NCBI GenBank assembly: GCA_902462035.1
Contig: CABQAC010000040.1
Span: 1-11,123 of the forward strand
Length of the DNA: 11,123 nucleotides
Direction: 5' to 3'
Source: an uncultured Eubacteriales bacterium
Lineage (GTDB): Bacteria > Bacillota > Clostridia > Oscillospirales > Acutalibacteraceae
The position numbers were made by a program, and so were the translations under genes. The notes under the pieces are model-generated. The model was given only the letters and a program-made list of their open reading frames with translations. It was not told the origin of the DNA and did not search any database. Below, in pieces: positions 7,128 to 11,123 of this stretch; position 1 is the first letter of the stretch; every line of letters starts with the position of its first letter.

Positions 7128-8147
7128 TTAACCATTGCTCACAGTGATACGGCTTAACTGCTGTGGCCAAATCGTACCAATGGTCATGGGGTTTCCGATA
7201 TAACGGATTTCTATTTTGTCGCCAAGGGAATAGCGGCTTGCTTCGCCGTCCGGCAGATAGACCGCAAGGGCGGGGTCAAAGGCATTCTCTGGCTTGATTG
7301 TAATGAAGTTTGCCGCTGTGTCCACGGTGTCTACAAAGCCGGCCGCCGTATGTGCGGCGCGGGCGCTTGCCGGACCGCCGCTGAAAACGTAATTATCCGC
7401 GATAATCGAGGCAAGTGCTTCGATATAATCCTTTAGCGGTAAATTGTAGGAGGTAATCCGGTACGAAACGCCATTGTTCAGGAACTCTGTGTGATAACAG
7501 TCACTGCCATCCTTTCGATAATGAAAAATGGTTACGCCTACGCCATTGATTTCGGACTGTTTCAAAGAATGTTCATACTTGCTGGATTGCGCGATAAAGC
7601 CCGGAGCATGAAAAGCCTTACCGAGCGTTACGGCAAGCCTTTGAAAACCGCCAGCCGACTGATAAACAAAGATATTGGTATCGTAATAAACACCCCCTTC
7701 GCTGTTCTTGTAAAGCCCATTTGCTGCGTTGGGATTCTGCTGTTGTAACGTTAATGCGAAATCGGCAATTTCTATGTTGAAGGTTATCCCGTAATAATCC
7801 ACAAGCTCGTCATCTGTCATCGATACGAAGTCAGCCGGATTCAGGTAGAACAGATGCGTGGTGAAATGAGGGGCTTTTTCCAGTTCGTTTATGTTGACCA
7901 GATGTTCTGCGCCTGCGATGGACGTATCGGCTGTACCTTGCGGATTGCTGGCAACCACCGGGTTTTTGTACGTATGATGGATAAACGGTAATGCGATGGA
8001 ACACAAAGCCATTACGCACAGACAAGCTGCCGCCGCGCCCCATCGGAGCCGTGTCTGTTTCGGCGCATTCGGTTTGTCATTTTCACATCTGGCAATCAGG
8101 CTGCTGTCGATCCCGCCGAGCATTTCAAATAGATCTGTGTGGTTCAT
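7128..8147 (-). CDS. Probable membrane anti-sigma factor of the adjacent ECF sigma factor
   Basis: This 339-aa protein has an N-terminal cytoplasmic stretch (1-35) with LFEMLGGIDSSLI, a pattern typical of clostridial proteins paired with ECF sigma factors. One transmembrane helix follows (about 36-56), then a large extracytoplasmic part. Residues about 198-250 (INGVGVTIFHY...NNGVSYRI) resemble DUF4367-type domains. Residues 268-339, with LGDKIEIRYIG and a final P-Q-Q-L, resemble small OB-like lipoprotein/sensor domains. No zinc-binding HxxxCxxC anti-sigma motif is visible, so the mode of sigma binding differs from the ZAS class. AGGAGGA stands nine bases before ATG, and the ATG overlaps the sigma stop by 4 nt (ATGA), a strong sign of coupled synthesis. 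The anti-sigma role is inferred from layout and architecture. Confidence 0.75.
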   Translation of the reverse strand: MNHTDLFEMLGGIDSSLIARCENDKPNAPKQTRLRWGAAAACLCVMALCSIALPFIHHTYKNPVVASNPQGTADTSIAGAEHLVNINELEKAPHFTTHLFYLNPADFVSMTDDELVDYYGITFNIEIADFALTLQQQNPNAANGLYKNSEGGVYYDTNIFVYQSAGGFQRLAVTLGKAFHAPGFIAQSSKYEHSLKQSEINGVGVTIFHYRKDGSDCYHTEFLNNGVSYRITSYNLPLKDYIEALASIIADNYVFSGGPASARAAHTAAGFVDTVDTAANFITIKPENAFDPALAVYLPDGEASRYSLGDKIEIRYIGNPMTIGTIWPQQLSRITVSNG

Positions 8148-8704
8148 GGAATATAGTCCTCCTTTTGCAGATGCGCCCGCAGCTTTTTGCGTGTACGGGA
8201 TAAATTTACAAGCACATGGGCTTCCTTCATGTGATAATGCCCGGCAATTTCCTCGATCGACTGTACGTAAAAATACCGGCGGATGAAGATATTACAATCA
8301 CGTTTCGAAAGCGTATAAAGAAAATGGCTGATGCTGTCGCTGATCTCATTCTGAAAAAATTCTTTCTCAACGTTTTCCGAAGATGCCGTACATTCCTCCA
8401 ACTCCTCCAGCGCAACGGTGACATTGTCTTTGCCACGCTTTTTCGTCGCTTTTAATTTATATCTGTTCACAGAAAGATTCCGTGTGATCTTCGCAAAAAA
8501 GGCAGATAAATGGTGCGGGTACTGTGGTGGGATGGCGTTCCACGCCCGGAGCCATGTGTCGTTGACGCATTCTTCTGAATCCTGACAATTTGCGAGAATA
8601 TTGTTGGCGATGGAAAAACAGTAAGCCCCATATTTTTGGCTTGATTCTTTGATTGCCTGTTCGTTCCTTTTCCAATACAGTTCGACGATCTCGCCATCCG
8701 TCAT
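8144..8704 (-). CDS. ECF (extracytoplasmic function) RNA polymerase sigma factor
   Basis: This is a 186-aa sigma-70-family protein of the ECF class. Region 2 spans about 18-90, with the region 2.2-like DSEECVNDTWLRAWNAIPP (42-60) and FFAKITRNLSVNRYK (69-83). An acidic linker follows. Region 4 spans about 124-180, with the helix-turn-helix SIEEIAGHYHMKEAHVLVNL (149-168) and a basic RTRKKLRAHL end. I chose ATG 8704 because GAGGAAG precedes it at suitable spacing; a GTG at 8737 would add 11 residues. It heads a three-gene unit with the anti-sigma and lipoprotein genes. ECF factors usually activate their own promoter; the signal and regulon cannot be read from this window. The gene is clearly more A/T-rich than the flanking + strand genes. 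Confidence 0.9.
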   Translation of the reverse strand: MTDGEIVELYWKRNEQAIKESSQKYGAYCFSIANNILANCQDSEECVNDTWLRAWNAIPPQYPHHLSAFFAKITRNLSVNRYKLKATKKRGKDNVTVALEELEECTASSENVEKEFFQNEISDSISHFLYTLSKRDCNIFIRRYFYVQSIEEIAGHYHMKEAHVLVNLSRTRKKLRAHLQKEDYIP

Positions 8705-8966
8705 ATTCTCACTTCCTCGTTCTTTCAATGCGTTCACCTATATAGACACCATTCTTTTTGAAATATAACAAATCTGCGGAACTTCAATCACAAAAACAAT
8801 TCTACGATTCATATCGGCCTGAATCAAGGCGGCGTACAGCAACGGCACTTTCATTACTTTCTGTGTTCCCTGGGTTCTCTGGATACCGGCAAACGGGGCA
8901 AGAGCGTGTTTAATCGGAAGATTTATGATTGTTTTTACCTTTTGAGAATCCCATCCCTAGCCGGGC
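8705..8966. other. Intergenic region upstream of the sigma gene; no convincing gene
   Basis: The non-coding gap between the sigma gene and sipL is 509 nt in all; this is its left part. It is A/T-rich near the sigma gene (8741-8810) and should hold the cassette promoter on the - strand. On the - strand, 8956-8738 is open for 72 codons without an early start; the only ATG-initiated part is 8854-8738 (38 aa, beginning MKVPLLYAALIQADMNRR), with no ribosome binding site. It could be a gene remnant or chance. I see no transposase, tRNA or repeat array here. Confidence 0.5.
8739..8771 (-). promoter_or_regulatory. Candidate promoter of the ECF sigma cassette
   Basis: Read on the - strand, TTGTTA (8771-8766) is followed after about 20 bases by GTCTATATA (8747-8739), some 35 nt before the sigma ATG. 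The GTC-TATATA block resembles ECF -10 elements of the CGTC type, and the partial TATA could equally serve sigma-A. No classic AAC-bearing ECF -35 is evident and the spacing is long, so this is weak. Confidence 0.25.
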
Positions 8967-9006
8967 GCCGTTTTTCCCTTGATCCACGGGAAAAACGGCA
9001 TTTTTT
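8967..9006 (+). terminator. Rho-independent terminator upstream of sipL
   Basis: A 12-bp perfect stem, GCCGTTTTTCCC (8967-8978) against GGGAAAAACGGC (8988-8999), encloses a 9-nt loop, then A and TTTTTT (9001-9006). The T-run shows it acts on + strand transcripts, although no + strand gene lies between spoVM and here. It may stop read-through from spoVM or antisense transcripts of the cassette and so insulate the sipL promoter. Confidence 0.8.
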
Positions 9007-9026
9007 GTGGTTGCCGCACATACCAT
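8998..9026 (+). promoter_or_regulatory. Probable sigma-E promoter of sipL
   Basis: GCATTTT (8998-9004) and CATACCAT (9019-9026) are separated by 14 bases. The B. subtilis sigma-E consensus is kmATAtt, 13-15 bases, CATACAmT, so the match has one mismatch in each box and correct spacing. Sigma-E is the mother-cell factor that controls sipL and spoIVA in known sporulators, so the site fits the gene. The -35 box overlaps the terminator arm and its T-run. The start would fall near 9033, giving a leader of about 180 nt. Confidence 0.6.
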
Positions 9027-9132
9027 TGGGATAACGTCGTTGCCGCGGCGCGATGGGTCCCCGGGCGGGACGGACGAAGCGGGGCCGAAACTGCCGGATA
9101 GGGCTGGAAAACGCGGCAATATGGGCTTGCAG

Positions 9133-9169
9133 GGGTCCGGACATTTTTCGCATAAAAAAGGACGGACCC
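9133..9169 (+). promoter_or_regulatory. Hairpin in the sipL 5' leader
   Basis: GGGTCCG (9133-9139) pairs perfectly with CGGACCC (9163-9169), and inside it TTTTT (9144-9148) can pair with AAAAA (9154-9158). It ends 28 nt before the sipL Shine-Dalgarno (9198-9204) and is not followed by a T-run, so it is not a terminator. A role in mRNA stability or translation is possible; no known riboswitch class is recognised. Confidence 0.4.
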
Positions 9170-9213
9170 GAATACAAATTATTAGAAACCGTGAAAAGGG
9201 GAGGATTGCTCTT

Positions 9214-10758
9214 ATGAACTTTAAGGCCATGCAAGAGGCAATATGCGTCAATAGAGAAGTGTTCAAGGGCGGGGCGGAACAGCCTATCGATTTGGACATC
9301 ACATTGCCGGATTATTGCCCGGACATTTCCCGCATTCTCAAGTGCCAGATCCTGCCGCAGATAACGCTGCGCCAGATCCTGGGCGACCGCCTGAACGTGG
9401 AAGGAACCACCCTCGTCCGAATCTTGTACGTGGATGAGGAAGGGGGATGCGTTCGCAACTGCGAATTAAGCAGCGCGTTTTCCACCAGCTTCAACATCAA
9501 AGCGGACACCGATTCTCCCTTGGTTTTCACATCCACCCACGTGGATTTTGTGAACTGCCGGGCAGTCACCAAACGCCGGGTAGACATCCACGGAGCTTTC
9601 ACCGTAACGGCGCGGGTGCTCAGCCGTTGCCGGGAGGAAATTTTAAGCGGTGCCGAGGGCTGCGGCATCCAAGTAAAACAAGAACCCGCCGAGGTCAGCA
9701 CCTTGGTGGGCGCTGCCCAGCACGACTTTACCATCAGCGAGGTTTTGGAACTCAATACCAACAAAGCCATGCCGGAGTCCATCCTCCGCTGCGACGCCCA
9801 CGCGGTGTTGACCGATTATAAAGCCATCGCCAACAAACTGATCGCCAAGGGTGAACTGCTGATCAAACTGCTGTATTGCACCGATCTGGAAACCGGCGCG
9901 CTGGATGTGATGGAATACTCCATTCCCATCAGCCAAATATTGGACATCGACGGCCTGTACGACGACTGCGAATGCGATGTGCGGTTTGAAGTGCTTTCCG
10001 CCGAAGCGAAAATCAACCAGGACGGTGCCGACTCCGGTCAGGTGTTCGAGATTGAAGCGCGGGCGTGTGTCTGCGCTACCGCCCACAGGCAGGAACAAAT
10101 CCAAGTCATCACCGACGCTTACTCGACCGATTATGACTTGGATACCGAAAAAAAGCAGATTTCCTTTGACCGGATCGCCGACCTGGTGCAGGAATCCTTC
10201 CTGTGCAGGGGAAGTGTGGATATCCCCCAAAACGGGATTGTCAATATTATCGATACCTGGTGCGACGTGGTATCGGCCACCGTTACCCCATCGGAAAACC
10301 GGCTGGATTTTTCCGGGCGTGTCAATGTCTGTATGTTGGTGATCAATTCCGAGGAAAAGCCCGAGTATCTGGAACGGATGCTGGACTACAATTATTCCAA
10401 AGAATATCCTTACCAAACCGACGGTTTTCTTTGCATGCCGGACGTGGCGGTTATCACCTCCAGCTACCGGCTCTCCGGGGTGGATGGTATCGAGGTACGG
10501 GTGGAGTTAAAGCTGAACGCCCCGGTCTACTCCACTGTTAAGCTGTATGCCTTGTCGAGCATGGAACCCGACGAATCTAAGCCCAAGAACAAGGATTCCA
10601 TGTCCGCCTTGACCATCTATTACGCCGACCCGGGCGAGACGGTATGGGATATCGCCCGCCGGTACAACACATCGGTTGACGCGGTGTCGGAGGAAAACGA
10701 CTTGCCGGCCGAGCGGATTGACAAACGCATGATGCTGTTGATTCCCAGCATGAAATAA
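9214..10758 (+). CDS. sipL: SpoIVA-interacting coat morphogenetic protein SipL (SPOCS/DUF3794 plus LysM)
   Basis: This is a 514-aa mother-cell protein; C. difficile SipL, of similar length and plan, binds SpoIVA through its LysM domain and is required for coat attachment around the forespore. Three related SPOCS/DUF3794-like segments are visible: about 30-100 with LPDYCPDISRILKC, 175-260 with ELNTNKAMPESILRCDAH, and 320-445 with LVQESFLCRGSVDIP. The C-terminal LysM domain is about 466-510 (YYADPGETVWDIARRYNTSV...LLIP). There is no signal peptide, which fits a cytoplasmic coat-base protein. GGGGAGG (9198-9204) stands nine bases before ATG 9214; the frame stays open upstream to 9007 but has no comparable start. 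The next gene is spoIVA, its partner, which strongly supports the name. Confidence 0.9.
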   Translation: MNFKAMQEAICVNREVFKGGAEQPIDLDITLPDYCPDISRILKCQILPQITLRQILGDRLNVEGTTLVRILYVDEEGGCVRNCELSSAFSTSFNIKADTDSPLVFTSTHVDFVNCRAVTKRRVDIHGAFTVTARVLSRCREEILSGAEGCGIQVKQEPAEVSTLVGAAQHDFTISEVLELNTNKAMPESILRCDAHAVLTDYKAIANKLIAKGELLIKLLYCTDLETGALDVMEYSIPISQILDIDGLYDDCECDVRFEVLSAEAKINQDGADSGQVFEIEARACVCATAHRQEQIQVITDAYSTDYDLDTEKKQISFDRIADLVQESFLCRGSVDIPQNGIVNIIDTWCDVVSATVTPSENRLDFSGRVNVCMLVINSEEKPEYLERMLDYNYSKEYPYQTDGFLCMPDVAVITSSYRLSGVDGIEVRVELKLNAPVYSTVKLYALSSMEPDESKPKNKDSMSALTIYYADPGETVWDIARRYNTSVDAVSEENDLPAERIDKRMMLLIPSMK

Positions 10759-10791
10759 CGCGGCTCTTTTCCGGTATCGCCCAAAATCGCG

Positions 10792-10832
10792 CCGCCGCCC
10801 TTCTCCGTGTGGAAGGGACGGCGGGCTTCTTT
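10792..10832 (+). terminator. Possible terminator or attenuator hairpin between sipL and spoIVA
   Basis: CCGCCGCCCTTC (10792-10803) pairs with GAAGGG-A-CGGCGG (10812-10824), a 12-bp stem with one bulged A and an 8-nt loop, followed by GCTTCTTTCCC. The T-run is broken, so termination may be partial. It lies 33 nt after the sipL stop and 47 nt before the spoIVA start. Confidence 0.5.
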
Positions 10833-10871
10833 CCCGATAATCTGATTTGCGCACGGAGAAATGGTGATGAT

Positions 10872-11123
10872 ATGGAAGAACGCAATATTTATCATGATAT
10901 TGCCCAGCGAACCAAGGGCGATATCTACATTGGCGTGGTCGGCCCCGTCCGGACGGGAAAATCGACCCTCATCAAGCGCTTTATGGATACCTTGGTCATC
11001 CCCAACATCGACAGCGAATTCAGCCGGGAACGCGCGGTGGATGAACTGCCCCAATCGGCGGCGGGGCGGACCATCATGACGACCGAGCCGAAGTTTATCC
11101 CCGAACAGGCCGTCACCGTAAAA
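10872..11123 (+). CDS. spoIVA: Stage IV sporulation protein A (SpoIVA), coat-scaffold ATPase, 5' part
   Basis: Eighty-four codons are present, open to the right edge; the family is about 490 aa. SpoIVA hydrolyses ATP to polymerise into the basement layer of the coat on the mother-cell side of the forespore membrane, anchored by SpoVM. The Walker A motif GPVRTGKST (24-32) has the lysine at position 30, as in B. subtilis. The highly conserved DELPQSAAGRTIMTTEPKF (57-75) and the opening MEERNIYHDIAQRT leave little doubt. The start is ATG 10872, with GGAG at 10855-10858 (13 bases, long) and GGTGAT at 10863-10868 (3 bases, short); initiation signals are therefore only moderate. ATG 10861 is out of frame. 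No clear sigma-E promoter is visible in the 113-nt gap to sipL, so it may share the sipL transcript. Confidence 0.95.
   Translation, partial: MEERNIYHDIAQRTKGDIYIGVVGPVRTGKSTLIKRFMDTLVIPNIDSEFSRERAVDELPQSAAGRTIMTTEPKFIPEQAVTVK

Noticed and set aside
6562..8704. The ECF cassette as a transposon or integrative element
   Set aside because: I see no transposase, integrase, terminal inverted repeats or target duplication at its edges; only orientation and composition hint at transfer.
9007..9213. Open frame continuous with sipL upstream of its ATG, adding 69 residues
   Set aside because: The translation is rich in Arg/Gly and unlike SipL N-termini, the ideal ribosome binding site is at 9198-9204, and the likely promoter leaves the first 20-odd bases untranscribed.
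8910..9302. 130-codon open frame on the - strand across the sipL leader
   Set aside because: It spans the terminator, the sigma-E-like promoter and the sipL start, with no homology that I recognise.
9643..10416. 257-codon open frame on the - strand inside sipL
   Set aside because: It is antisense to SipL, His/Gln-rich in a way typical of antisense translation, and has no ribosome binding site or domain.
1..11123. CRISPR array, tRNA or rRNA genes
   Set aside because: I noticed no regularly spaced direct repeats and no tRNA- or rRNA-like sequence in the gene-free stretches.

Overview
The window reads as chromosomal DNA of an endospore-forming member of the Clostridia, probably an Oscillospirales/Ruminococcaceae-like gut lineage. 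The evidence is the moderately high G+C, AGGAGG-type ribosome binding sites, the gene order rsmB-rlmN-prpC-prkC-rsgA-thiN-spoVM known from Bacillus and Clostridia, and a sipL gene, which is a clostridial rather than bacillar coat gene, directly before spoIVA. Taxonomy is inferred from gene content only.

Region 1 (1-6435, + strand) is a tightly packed housekeeping operon. It holds the 3' half of rsmB (16S rRNA m5C methyltransferase), rlmN (radical-SAM m2A methyltransferase), prpC (PP2C phosphatase), prkC (membrane Ser/Thr kinase with three PASTA repeats), rsgA (30S assembly GTPase) and thiN (thiamine pyrophosphokinase). Genes abut or overlap at almost every junction, and rpe, which sits between rsgA and thiN in B. 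subtilis, is absent. Two tiny genes follow: a 50-residue cysteine-rich double-membrane-span protein carrying a WCGPC motif, and a 29-codon spoVM. A perfect 17-bp hairpin closes the operon.

Region 2 (6562-8704, - strand) is a three-gene cassette of lower G+C. It encodes an ECF sigma factor, a single-span membrane protein that is probably its anti-sigma factor (start and stop overlap by 4 nt), and a small lipoprotein with one EF-hand/dockerin-like calcium loop. It points against its neighbours and lies between two groups of sporulation genes.

Region 3 (8705-9213) has no convincing gene. It holds the probable upstream region of the sigma gene, an unexplained 72-codon open stretch on the - strand, a strong + strand terminator, a good match to a sigma-E promoter whose -35 element uses the terminator T-run, and a long leader with a hairpin.

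Region 4 (9214-11123, + strand) contains sipL (three SPOCS/DUF3794-like segments plus LysM) and the first 84 codons of spoIVA. SpoVM, SipL and SpoIVA are the known basement-layer proteins of the spore coat: SpoVM marks the convex forespore membrane, SpoIVA is an ATPase that polymerises on it, and SipL is the SpoIVA partner in C. difficile. The main point of interest is that all three genes fall within about 5 kb, interrupted by an envelope-signalling ECF cassette.
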